64,000 nucleotides of DNA, from positions 371,611-435,610 of the forward strand of contig JACEFZ010005130.1 in the NCBI GenBank assembly GCA_014155875.1. Direction: 5' to 3'. This stretch comes from Cepaea nemoralis (taxonomy: Eukaryota; Mollusca; Gastropoda; Stylommatophora; Helicidae). A program made the translations under genes and the position numbers. This document shows, piece by piece, positions 45,630-55,671 of this stretch; the stretch's first letter is position 1, and every line of letters starts with the position of its first letter. The notes below the pieces were generated by a model, which made no database searches, was not told the DNA's origin, and saw nothing but the letters and a program-made list of their open reading frames with translations.

Positions 45630-46663
45630 AATCATCAGTCAATCAATAAATTAGGTTTCGTCTCCGCAATGAAGGTTGGCTGCAATGGATCTCCAACACT
45701 GTCTGTCTGTCGCCTTGACTGTACATTCTGTCAGGCTGATGTTCGTCCATCTCTTGATGTTATCCTCCCACTTGTATCGTTGTCTACCTCTTGCTCGCTT
45801 GCCCTCAACCTTGCCTTCCAGTATGGTTTTTATAAGAGTATCATGTCTTTTAACGTGGCCAAAATATTTCACTTGTCTCCTCTTTATTTCTGTCATCAAC
45901 TCTCTCTTCATTCCCAGTTTTTCTAGGACCTCTGCATTTGATTGTTTTTGTTTCCATGAAATACGACCTATTCGTCTGTATATCCACATCTCCAGGGCTT
46001 CTATGCGACTTTCTAGTTGCTTGTTCAATGTCCAGGCTTCCGAGCCATACAGTAGCGTTGAATATACGTAGCATTTGACAATTCTCATTTTTAATGCGTT
46101 ATTAATCTCTCTAGATGTTAATACTGATTTCATGCCGTTGAAAGCATTTTTGGTCATTCCTATTCTCTTTTTGATTTCCATTTCACTTCTGCCATCATCT
46201 ATTATTATATGTCCAAGATAAGAGAAACTTGTTATTTGTTCTAGTATCTGCCCGTTTACTGTGATGTTCATTGATGAACTTTCCTTTTCACTGCTAGTTA
46301 TCATAGTTTTTGTTTTTTTGGATGTTAATATCTAAGCCACATTCTGCACTGTGCCTGTTTACTTCTTCCACTAGGTCTTGCAACTCTTGCTCACTTTCTG
46401 CTAGTAACACGGTATCGTCAACATATCTAAGATTGATTAGGATTCTTCCATTGATGCTGAGTCCAGGCATTTTAACTTGTTTAAAAATTTTTTCTGTGTA
46501 TAGGTTGAAGAGGCTTGGGGACAGTACACATCCCTGCCGTACTCCTCTTTTTATCTCTATAGGTGACGAATAGATATTACCGCATCTAATAGATGCCACT
46601 TGTTCGCAGTACAAGTTACTAATAAGTCTGATGTCCTTTCCATCTACTCCTATGTCTTGAATT
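45630..46663 (-). mobile_element. 5'-truncated RTE-like LINE with 7-bp target duplication
   Basis: Target duplication ACATATA at 45623-45629 and 46664-46670. Two overlapping minus frames: 46294-46770, whose LINE part begins at about 46660 (DGKDIRLI, RRGVRQGCVLSPSLFN-like palm, catalytic RYVDDTVLLA), and 45651-46304 (FSYLGHIIIDDGRS, YGSEAW, GHVKRHD, GKRARGRQRYKW). The palm motif reads YVDD where relatives have YADD. The tail is an ATC/AATC repeat at 45630-45650. Confidence 0.85.
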
Positions 46664-46767
46664 ACATATACAGTTATGATAATATGACATTTATGGCATA
46701 GTGCATGTAAACACACATTCCTCGCTTCATTCCCATCTCCACAAGCGGAAAGCATGGTAAACCTGTC

Positions 46768-46845
46768 CATCTCTCTCTCTCTCTCTCTCTCCTCTCTCTC
46801 TCCTCTCTCGCTCTCTCTATCCCTCTCTCTCTACCCCCCTCTCTG

Positions 46846-46895
<50 letters not shown>

Positions 46896-46910
46896 ACACA
46901 CATTCTGTCT
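46768..46910. repeat. (CT)n and (CA)n microsatellites inside R1
   Basis: A CT-rich run at 46768-46859 followed by CA at 46860-46903; counterparts of the GT/GA runs in copy A at 15179-15268. Confidence 0.9.
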
Positions 46911-47516
46911 TGATCTATCTCGCGCTTTCTGGAGATAGCAGTACATTGAATGCCGTGAGCTTGGGCAATAACCTTACATTATCATTGCAATAAAAATGTG
47001 GCTTCCTTATAATTACTAGGTCACATAGTTTCAGAGGTGAAGGATCACATGTTTGATGTTGTTGGCCTGTTATCAAACTACATGGTGACGCTCTAGTGCC
47101 TTGTAAATGCCCATGACACTGTTTGTTTGGGACAAGAAATGGAGATTTATAACTAGCAATTAGAGTCCATGACCTGTCCCTAGTGAGATAGTTGGGCCAA
47201 AGTTGTGATAGTGTCTGAGCATCCAATACAATGGGAAGGACTTAAGCCTGACCACTACCCCCCCCCCCCCCCAATATATTCCATTTTGCACATTCAAATA
47301 TAATCATGAGAAAAGTAATACAATGGTAGTAGTATTAATAATGGCATCTTTTTCTAATTGCAAGAGAAAACGAAATTAAGGAGAGTTTACATTTTCAGTC
47401 AGGGAAAATAGTAGATAGTTTGTATTTGAACATTAGTAAACATAAGTTTCTGTTGTATGTAAGGGAGTTGAACAGTGCCTTGTTTCTGCAAGTCCAAACT
47501 AATTTTCTGTATTCTG

Positions 47517-47532
47517 CTAGTGTTTGAAGTAG

Positions 47533-47619
<87 letters not shown>

Positions 47620-47927
47620 GATGTTCTAGGAAGAGTGTTCAGAAAGATTGACTTGTAAATGTCTGTTTGTTTGCCTGTGTGTGTTTGTATTAGTTGTTGT
47701 AGAGTTTCTATTGCATCTGTGACTGTTTGACATTTGAAGAAAATGTGTTCCTCTGTCTCTTGTGTGCTGTTCCTGCATAGATTGCATTTTCCTATTTGTC
47801 TGGATCTGAAAGGTACTTTGGGTATTATGAGAGTCATATTAATAATAAATCTGTAAGTGACTTTTTTCGCCTTAGATGTGATGTGTTTGTTGTGTAAATT
47901 GGAAAAGATGGATGTGTAGTCTGACAT
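47517..47927 (-). pseudogene. Tx1-like ORF2 C-terminus with Cys-His motif and Thr-His run
   Basis: 136 residues. The motif CNLCRNSTQETEEHIFFKC is the C-terminal CCHC-like motif of L1/Tx1-group ORF2, here with nine residues between second Cys and His. Residues ~105-132 are a Thr-His dipeptide run encoded by (GT)n at 47534-47615, so the microsatellite arose or expanded inside coding sequence just before the stop. Confidence 0.75.
47534..47615. repeat. (GT)n microsatellite
   Basis: About 41 GT dinucleotides. Confidence 0.95.
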
Positions 47928-48133
47928 GAAATATTTTTGTCCTCTTTCGATTCTCAGTGTAAGTGATGGTGCTTGTTTACTAACTAATTGTTTGTATATT
48001 TCTCGTGTTGTTTCATGTATTAAATGTTCATGTCCTTGTATTGCCTGTATACAAGTGTGATAGAAAGATGATAGTATGAACTGATAATGTGCTGCTGCAT
48101 TGTTTAGGTTTGTGCGATGTTTTATTTTGTGTG

Positions 48134-49099
48134 CTATATAATATATGTTAATCTATGTTGTTCTGGATGTCTGATAATACTGCCTATGTGGCTGATTCTA
48201 AGTGCTTGTATTTTTGTTTGTATGTCCTGAAGTGCTTTTCCTCCTTGTTTCTTGTCCTGTATGAGAGTTTTATGCTGTATGCTGTGTATTGTGTTACTAA
48301 ATATGAAATATCTTATCTGTTTATTTATGTCTGTGATTTTCCGTTTTGGAGGGTTTAACACAGTCACTAAGTATATTATTTTTGGTATGATGTATGTGTT
48401 AACTATTATGCTTCTACCAAATATTGTTTCTGTTTTGTATTTATACCTGTGTAGCATGAAGGGAACAGACCAAGAGAAAGACCGAGAGGAAAATACCTGG
48501 ATGGCTTGGCCACATGGCATGGACGAGGCAGGAACACTGAGCTGATCCACGACTCTGGTGATCGAGTGAAATGGCGAGTGATGACAGCCCACGCTTTCCG
48601 GCATGGCACATGATTGATTTAACATGTCTGTGATCTGTTGTGGTAGTTGCAGCCATGTTTCTTTGTGTATTGTTCTGGGCTCATATGGAAATGTGATCCC
48701 ATACAGTTTCATCTTTTGCGTATGTGTTAGGTCTGGAGGGAAATCAGACTATTGTCTCCACTTTCCCAGGCCCATAATTTGTGATTTGTGTATATTAATT
48801 TTGACTCCACTGCCTTTCCCAAAGTGCGAGAAAGTGTGCAGTATGTTTCTGATGGACGTGTTGCTTGTAGGGAAGAATGCAGTATCGTCTGCATAAGCAA
48901 TGACCTTTCGCTCTCAAATTCCCTGTATGAAAGTGTCTTTAATGCTGGTATCGTGTCTGATCTTTTCTAATAATAGCTCTAGTGTCAGTATATACAGAAG
49001 TGGTGATAGTGGACACCCTTGCCTTACAGATCTTGTCAGCCTGAAGCTAGCAGTCAGTGAATGGTTCACTAAGACTTTGCTTTCAGGGTTGTTATACAA
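48134..49099 (-). pseudogene. Tx1-like RT palm and thumb, interrupted
   Basis: 48914-49099 holds SVRQGCPLSPLLYILTLELL, the motif before the catalytic site. The catalytic aspartates should lie near 48890-48900 (minus reading around the AYADD-like codons), outside any long frame. 48134-48712 continues with KLYGITFPYEPRTI and, beyond the small insertion, IPKIIYLVTVLNPPKR. Confidence 0.65.
48455..48625 (+). mobile_element. RTE-like LINE 3' end fragment
   Basis: About 165 bp matching the reverse complement of 19222-19385 (the segment encoding RYLDGLATWHG ... AFRHGT and the start of the tail). It is inserted in the Tx1-like ORF2 on the opposite strand; the surrounding frame happens to stay open through it. 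Confidence 0.75.
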
Positions 49100-49178
49100 A
49101 ATCTGTATCCACTTTCTGTACTACTGTCCTATATTGCAGTGTTCTAGGGTTTTGTGCGAATAGGAGTGTGAGATTCTG

Positions 49179-49634
49179 TCAAAGGCCTTCTCTCGGTCCA
49201 AAAACAAGAGGGGGGATTGACGGTCTTTCTGGTGTGTATGTTATAATGTCTCTAATGAGGTGTGTGCGGTTTTGTATATTCCTGTGCTGTACACTACATT
49301 GCTGATTTGGGTGTACTAGCTTTGGTAGGAATTGTGTGATTTTGTGTGCTAGTGATTTGGCCAGAATTTTGTAATCTGTGTTAAGAAGTGAAATTGGTGT
49401 GTAATTTTTCAGTTGTGTCTTGTCTGTCTTTGCTTTGTGTATAAGTGTTATATAAAACATGTTGCAACTATCAGGGAGTTCTTGTTTGTCAAAGGCTTCT
49501 TTATAGACATTTAGAAGAAGGTTACTTATGATAGGAAAGAATTGTTGATAGAATTCTACTGTTAATCCGTCTGGTCCTGTTGTCTTGTCTTTGTTCATTT
49601 TACTAAGTGCATGAGTTATGTTTTCTAATATCAA
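49179..49634 (-). pseudogene. Tx1-like RT fingers
   Basis: 151 residues with KDKTTGPDGLTVEFYQ, YITLIHKAKTDK, NYTPISLLNTDYKI and HPNQQCSVQHRNI, the first RT blocks of the L1/Tx1 type. A frame break near 49180 separates it from the palm. Confidence 0.8.
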
Positions 49635-49754
49635 TTGTGTGTCCGATATCTCTTTGTCTGTGTCTGATACCTTTTTTGTATATTATAAGAAGCTATCTTG
49701 TATTTGTGTGTTTACTTCTCTTCTGTAAATAAGTGTTTATAGTATTGCTGGAAT

Positions 49755-50390
49755 AATATTGCTCTCAAGAGGTGAGAGAAGTGGCTGGGGGTTCATAGCC
49801 AAAGCTAATGGTCGATGTTTGGGGCAGGAGAGCCTGGCATATGATACCACAACATCCAGCTTAAGAATGGAAGTGGAGGCAGTCACTGCGGCTCTCCGCT
49901 GGATGGAGAATACGACACACACACACACATCGTAATTGTAACTGACTCAGAAAGCATGTTGACGAGGGTGAGGACGGGCAGACTTCGTGCGGAGTGGCTT
50001 GCTTCGCTTCGGAGGTCACGGGTGACAAGCATCGCCTGGATCTTTTCTCCGGGGCATGGCCGGTGTGCTGGGAAATGAACAGGCGGACAGATTTGCTGGC
50101 TCTGCAGAACTTGGTGGAGTATTGACACATGACAAGGCAGACGTGGTTGCGGCCTTGTTGGAGCACGTGCACACCTCAAAGGAGCAAATGGATTACCATG
50201 GTCTGGCAAGAATGAGACCACGAGGAGTGACGAAGGGATCTGGCTGACGCTCAACGCTCAAAGGAAAGGCGAGACGGACTTATAATCAGATTGCTACTGG
50301 TACTATTAGTGTTGGAACTCTTCGCTGGCTGCTGAGGATGAGGACGGAGCACTTATAGGAATGCCCCGAATGCTGTGATGTCGATTCCTA

Positions 50391-50430
<40 letters not shown>
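49755..50430 (+). mobile_element. RNase-H LINE 3' end, (AATC)n tail, 14-bp target duplication
   Basis: Duplications AGTATTGCTGGAAT (49741-49754) and AGTATTTCTGGAAT (50431-50444), one mismatch. Inside, the plus strand encodes broken RNase H (RMEVEAVTAALRW; AWIFSPGH) and the family tail (RPRGVTKGSG; LRWLLR). The 3' tail is AATC repeated to 50430. A (CA)4-5 run at 49917-49928 shifts the frame. Confidence 0.8.
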
Positions 50431-50431
<1 letters not shown>

Positions 50432-50790
50432 GTATTTCTGGAATGCTTCTGGTATGCGTGTGGTTTTTGTTTGTGTGATTACTTCATGTCTATTATTGTC
50501 TTTATCTGTTTGCTATGCCGTATGTTTTGTTCTATTGCCATGTATTGTTTGCTGGGTGTCACTTGTATGGTGGCGTTGAGTTTTGTTTTGATTAGTGCTC
50601 CCAGGTACCTGTGCTTTTGGTGTTGTTCCAGTTGCATTTCTAATGCCTGCAAGTATGGTGAGTTTCTGTTGGTTTGATTTGTTAAATGTATTGCTGTTTC
50701 TATGATCTGTTCTTGTTGTAGTCTACGCTTGTGTATGATGGATGCTAGTTATTGGGTCCTGCTCCGTATTGTGTTTTTCAGTAAGTCCCA

Positions 50791-51652
50791 TTATTGTCTA
50801 ATGTTGTCAGTTGGTGTACTATCAGTGTATGTATGTATCAGGTCTGTCATATATTGTACATATTCTGTGTTTTGGAGTAATGTGTTGGTAAATTTCCAGT
50901 GTGGTGATCGTTTAAATGGATGTGTAGTTGTGTTATTTATAGTGATGTGTGTTAGTATTGCTTTGTGAACTGTACACTGGAGAGTTTCTTGTAGGTGTTT
51001 AGTCTGTGTTATGTGGTGTTTTGTGTGTACGTATATACTATATAACCTAGATGATCTGTTATGTGCATGGTTTCTGTGCGTTGTATCTTGACTGTTGGGG
51101 TGATTCTGCCTGAATGCGTCTACTAGTTTATGTATGTCGATTATGCATTGCAGTGTATCGATTTGATTCATGTCGTCTCGGCCAGCACATCTTAACTGCG
51201 TTTTCACTTCCCCACCTATTATGTCAGCCGAAGCTAAACAACAATTGCAAGACTCTGCATGTCTGTGCTAATATGTTTTCTAAGTGTTCGAAGAATTGTG
51301 GTTGGTAACTGTAGTTTGTGTGTTGACTAAAGCGTACGTGTCTGTGTTGTTGCTAATATGTATGATGGCAATGTCTCTTTGGCCGTCCGTGTGTGTCAAT
51401 AATTTCTTATTTGTCTGAAGTCTGCAGTATAGCGGTTCCAGAACCTGTACGATGTGTCGACAGGCTGAAGCATGAGTGTCTGAGCCCTAATTGTGTAGTG
51501 ATTTGCTTTGTATGTGTGTATTCGCATATGTTTGTTTCTTGTAGGAGAATGAAGTCGGGTTTGTATTTGTGTATGAGTGTGACGATGTGCTTTTGTTTTG
51601 TGCGCAAACCTGAAATGTTCAGACTAATAATAATAATATCATCAGTCATCAT
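50791..51652 (-). pseudogene. Tx1-like AP endonuclease domain
   Basis: 51407-51652 has the N-terminal LNISGLRTKQKH and LLQETNI, carrying the catalytic Glu of the exonuclease-endonuclease fold. 50791-51207 continues with a diverged C-terminal half. Frames differ, with lesions between 51207 and 51407. Confidence 0.7.
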
Positions 51653-51860
51653 AAATTAATCAAAACAAGCAAATGATATTGTTGACTAACAGTAATAAGA
51701 AATCAGAGACAAACGAGGTTGTCTAGTTGAGATAGTTATTCTTTCTTGTTGTCTTGATGCAGACTGGATCTGATTGTAGATGTTAAAAACAGTGGGTGAT
51801 TTTCTTCCGTGTCAGTGTCAGTAGTGTTCATAGATATAAATTTTGATTCAGTTTTATCAT

Positions 51861-52629
51861 CTAAGGTGTCGTTGTTGGTTGTTTCGTCAGTATTTTCGGT
51901 TTGTCTTTCCTTCTTTTTTGGCGTTGATTTTGTTGGTGAGTTTTCTTCTTCTTCTTCCTAAGTACTTGCTTTTTTGAGTTTGGACTTAATCCTCGCCTTT
52001 TTCTGTTTTTGGAGTTAAAAACAGTTGTAAACTGTTCTTCTGTTTGTGTTTCCCGAATGTAGTTTTCTTGGTTGTATGTTGGCGTATCCATTTGTTGCTG
52101 TTCTTGTTGTTTGGGCTGTTGTTCACCTTGTTTTCCGTGCTGTTCGTTTTGTTGATGTTGTGCTGGTCCTTGTCTACTCAGAGGTGGAAAATTGTTTAGA
52201 TCTTCTTGTGCCACCACCGGTTTGTTTGTGTGTTTGGCTGGGCATTTGTTCGACCAATGGGTGTCCATGCCACACACATGACATGCCTTTCTCCGGCTGG
52301 GCAAGGTTACCAGAATTTTGTGAGTATTTTTGGTGACCCCTGTAATGTTCAGATTTATATAATGAGGGATTCCCTGGACGGGGTTGTACAAAACTCCCCA
52401 TTTACCCCCAGAGTTTTTTTAAAAATGGATATACCTCCACATTCGGGTCCCCAATAGCATGTACGGCGATTGCCTTAACTCCCTCTTTCTTCATCCAACG
52501 CAAAGTAAGTTTTTGACTTTCTTTGTCTACATGCTCCAGACAAATATCGATGTCCGAATTCGGTAGTTGTAACTGTACCTGGTGTAGCCTATCGTACAGT
52601 TTAACATGCATGTCTTCTGTTAAGGCCAC
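51861..52629 (-). pseudogene. Tx1-like ORF1, RNA-binding protein with zinc knuckle
   Basis: 52402-52629 (LTEDMHVKLYDRLH onward) and 51861-52391 are in different frames, broken near 52400 in an A/T run. The second part contains CHVCGMDTHWSNKCP (CX2CX4HX4C) then a Gln-rich stretch and a Lys/Arg-rich basic end (VLRKKKKKTHQQNQRQKRRK). The role inferred is RNP formation for retrotransposition. The start at 52629 aligns with the ORF1 fragment at 43.7-44.1 kb. Confidence 0.75.
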
Positions 52630-52846
52630 GAACTACAGTGTCGGTAACTCATACCTGTGTAAACTGGCTATCGCACCTAGCGGCACCCCGGCCAGTCCAG
52701 CGAGTGCGTTCGCTAGGAACGCTGGCGTCGACTCGATGGCCGGAGAGAGACACAACAATCGTACCTGTGCGGTGGAGAAGGCTTCCGTTGAGCACATCTG
52801 ACGTCAGTGTAAAAGATAAACTTGTCATTTTCAGTATCATTTAGAA

Positions 52847-53569
52847 CAGGGGTGGGACAACTACTGCCCGCGGGCCGCATGTGGCCCGGCGACTGATATT
52901 CAGCCCTCTAGGGCATTTAGAAATAAAAATGTTACTTCGTTTTTAAGTTATTTTGTTGAATTTTACAGAATTGCATGTACCGTTATGATTGTTTTAACAT
53001 TTTTGATAAATTTTCATTCTAATTTTCTATTTTGGAAACATTTATCATTATTTGGATCAACATACATTTGCGAACATGCATTGTCTTGCTTGAAGATCAA
53101 CAAATCTAAGAATAGGGCTTTATTGTCGGACTGCACCTTACATGCTATCATGCGAATTTTAGCAAGTAAACTTGCTCCGGAATTTCAAGAATATTGTCAA
53201 AAATTGCAAGCAGTTACATACATCTCATTAGAAATCAACAACTGTAGTGACAATGTAGTCGGTTTGCGTCTAAATCATTGATAGATAATTTTAAAAAAAA
53301 AGTATATATTATAATAAGAAATTGTAACATCTTGTTAACAAATTAGTAAAAGTGTTTGTCCATACTGTAAAATATAATGTAAAAGTGTATAAGTAAAATA
53401 CAATTGCAATAATTAGTTATTTATGCTGTTTAGCAACCTACAAATAATTAATAATTACTTATTGTGATAGGTCGCCTTAAACAAAGTGGACATTATATAT
53501 ATGTGCGGCCCCCCAATAGCTTTACATTTGTCAATGTGGCCTTATGCACAAAAAGTGTGTCCACCCCTG
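52847..53569 (+). mobile_element. Internally deleted hAT transposon
   Basis: Ends CAGGGGTGGGACAAC and (reverse complement) CAGGGGTGGACACAC, flanked by ATTTAGAA (52839-52846) and CTTTAGAA (53570-53577), fitting the 8-bp hAT duplication pattern with T at position 2 and A at 7. The GCCCGCGGGCCGCATG stretch near the left end is common in hAT termini. Only the last transposase part survives. Similar end fragments lie at 62090-62160. Confidence 0.85.
52985..53281 (+). pseudogene. hAT transposase dimerisation-domain remnant
   Basis: The C-terminal hAT motif is clear: SLFGSTYICEHALSCLKINK, followed by DCTLHAIMRILASKLAPEF. Upstream DDE residues and the BED finger are absent. The first ~15 residues of the frame are not hAT-like, so the deletion junction lies near 53015. 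Confidence 0.85.
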
Positions 53570-53577
53570 CTTTAGAA

Positions 53578-53609
53578 TAACACTAGATAAATCCGAAGCA
53601 CGCGTGAGA

Positions 53610-53640
<31 letters not shown>

Positions 53641-53776
53641 CGCCGAAAAGGCCGTAGTTTTTATATCGAGACGAACAATAATGTTACTCTATTTGGTAAA
53701 TGGATTTGTGGAAAAGTTAAGATCTAGCAAGCAAAACAATCAAGACTAACGGCAAAAGAATAGTTTTGTGTGTGTG
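53578..53776. other. Spacer with poly-G
   Basis: T run followed by about 20 G at 53620-53640; no gene. Confidence 0.5.
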
Positions 53777-53934
53777 TTTTTTTTTTTAGGGCTCACGGTT
53801 CCCAGAGGGGCCAGAGCCGCCCCTGTAGGTTCCGCGTCCATGTGTGTCGGTTGTGTTGGGTGATCATCCCGGCCCCTTGCAAGATCAATTGCAGGAACTA
53901 CACTGTGATCTTAGCCAAAAGGCCGAGAAGCGAT
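53777..53934 (-). repeat. Repeat with U2 snRNA-like 5' end, copy 2
   Basis: Minus strand from 53934: ATCGCTTCTCGGCCTTTTGG then CTAAGATCA, identical to the first 29 nt of U2 snRNA, then a near match through TGTAGTTCCTG (U2 has GTAGTA in the branch-site region). The remaining ~115 bp is shared with copy 1 and is not U2; it can form a GGGGC/GCCCC hairpin and ends in an A8 run (53778-53786 as T). It abuts a 5'-truncated LINE on the plus strand. Confidence 0.75.
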
Positions 53935-53949
53935 TGCAGACATTCAGGA

Positions 53950-54600
53950 AAATGAAAAAATTCAGGAAACAACGGGGCTCTACTTTAGAAACCCTGGTTT
54001 ACAGGAACGACATTGTAGCGCTCCAGGAGACGAGACTGGGCGATCAGCTACTCCGAATTGCTGGCTTCAAATGTTTCTACAACAGACGACATCTGGGAAT
54101 GGCGATTCTCGTTCGTGACAGCATGGTGGCATCAGAGCTAGACATGTCCAGTTGGGACAGTGACGATATACAAATACAGGCATTGAGAGTTCAATCCTGT
54201 ATACCATTCGTGTTGGTTAATGTTTATGCCCGCAACGCGAGTATGGATTCCCAGAAGTGGCAGTGCTTAAGTGACATATTAGGATCACAAGAGAAATGTT
54301 ATTTTCTGTGGCGATTTCAACGCTAATGGCAGATCATGGGGAAACATTTCCTCCAACACACAGGGGGAGGAGCTCGAGACTGCACTTTAAACCATTGACA
54401 TAGTTTGTATCAACAGTGGCTGTGTCACCAGGACAGCAAGCCGTCCAGGCGATGAGGACAGTGCTATTGATCTGGCGCTGGTTTCACCTTCACTCACTAC
54501 AGTGTGTAGATGGGGTGTCCTAGGACACCACGGCAGCGACCACCACCCTTGCAGCATATTGGTGGAGAAAGGCAGAACCAGGCAGCACAAGCTAAAGGTA
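53950..54600 (+). pseudogene. LINE AP endonuclease
   Basis: The frame from 53844 runs through U2-like antisense before reaching real homology at about 53990: IVALQETRLG (catalytic Glu), GFKCFYNRRH, MAILVRDSM and VLVNVYARNA. After a frame change near 54310 come FCGDFNANGRSWG and SAIDLALVS, then LGHHGSDHHP, the terminal Asp-His motif. The extreme N-terminus is lost. Confidence 0.8.
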
Positions 54601-54882
54601 AAGACTTTCCAGTATGACAGTACAGGGCAAGATGTGGTGAGTAAAATAAGACGTGACAAGCGCAGAAAGCTTCAGGGCAGGAAAAAAAGCTGGGAGCAGC
54701 CACCTTGGTGGAATTTCGAGGTGGAGAAGGCTTGGGTGGATAAGCGTAGTGCTGTAAGGAGATGGCAAAATGCCAAGAAGAACAGAGCTGGTCATCCTAG
54801 TCCCTGCATGCACTTAGAAAGAGAGATGCACACAAAAGTAAGCTATTTCAAAAAAACTGGTCAAGGTGGTTAAAAGCGAAAA

Positions 54883-55671
54883 ATGGGCAGAGGTGTGTCA
54901 AAGAGTAAGCACAGACAAAAATTGTTCTGGCGACTACATAAAAGCATGAGTGGTGTAGTCAAGAATAAGAGCATTTCTGACTTCCAAGGTGCTGACCTCA
55001 TCTGGCAGAGGACTGACGAGGACAAGGGCAAAGCCCTCTTTGAACGCTATCTAGAGCAGAGCAACCAGACAGACATGGGAGGCCGAAATCTGGCCAAGGA
55101 GGTCACCTCAGACAGGTGCAAGGCCCAGAACACTTCGGATGAAGACACAGTGACAGTGAAAGAAATCAGAGCTGTGCTTGGACGATCAAAAAACAGCACT
55201 CCAGGGCCTGATGGCATAAGATACGACGACATCAATAGGTGTACCGACAATGAGCTAGAGAAACTAGCAGACATGTACAACAACAGTATAGGGAGTGCTA
55301 GCATCAAGGAGGAGTGGTTACACAGCTATCTGATTCCCTTGCCGACAAAGACCACACAAAAAATTCAGGGATATCGAAATATAACCATGCAGAATACAAT
55401 AGGCAAGCTGCTGGAGCAGGTAATTGCCAGGAAAATATCAAGCCAGCTAGAGAGGCAAGGTGTTTTCCCACCTACCCTGGGTGGGTACCGTCCAAAAAGA
55501 GAAACCTGGACCAATGCAGCAGTTTTTGCCCATGATGTCTATGAAGGTTTCCACTCAGGCATTGAAACCTTTGCTGCAGCGATTGATCTTGAGGACGCGT
55601 ACAACAGAGTATCATTGGATTTTTTAATGCTTCAGCTTCTTGAACTCAAAAGTAAGTCCATTCCTCCTTAG
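54883..55671 (+). pseudogene. LINE reverse transcriptase, fingers and first palm blocks
   Basis: 262 residues: linker, then STPGPDGIRYDDINRC, LIPLPTKTT, GYRNITMQNTIGKLLEQ and AAIDLEDAYNRVSLDFL, which carries the first catalytic Asp. A frameshift at about 55650 moves the rest to the next frame. The 54502-54873 frame just upstream is the same ORF2 separated by one stop. Confidence 0.85.

Larger units (their letters stand above)
45485..47262 (-). repeat. R1 repeat, copy B, split by an RTE LINE
   Basis: 45485-45629 and 46664-47262. Minus sense: 47262 leftward includes the GGTGACGCTC / AATTAGAGTCC region shared with copies C and D, the microsatellite zone shared with copy A, and the 3' end with AAATAAACG near 45497. 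A C run at 47262-47273 marks the outer boundary. Confidence 0.75.
47274..52838 (-). mobile_element. Long decayed Tx1/L1-like LINE
   Basis: Minus-strand element with leader (52630-52838), ORF1 (52629-51861), ORF2 endonuclease (51652-50791 region), RT (49634-48134) and C-terminus (47927-47517), plus a 3' UTR to about 47274. The RT style (GPDGLTVEFYQ ... YTPISLLNTDYKILAK) is that of the L1/Tx1 group. Two later insertions sit in it (49755-50430 and 48455-48620). Many stops and frameshifts. Confidence 0.8.

Noticed and set aside
53844..53940. Conserved peptide DLSQKAEKR upstream of the LINE endonuclease, also at 44.6 kb
   Set aside because: It is the antisense of the U2 snRNA 5' end; differences between the copies are mostly amino-acid changing, so coding constraint is unlikely.
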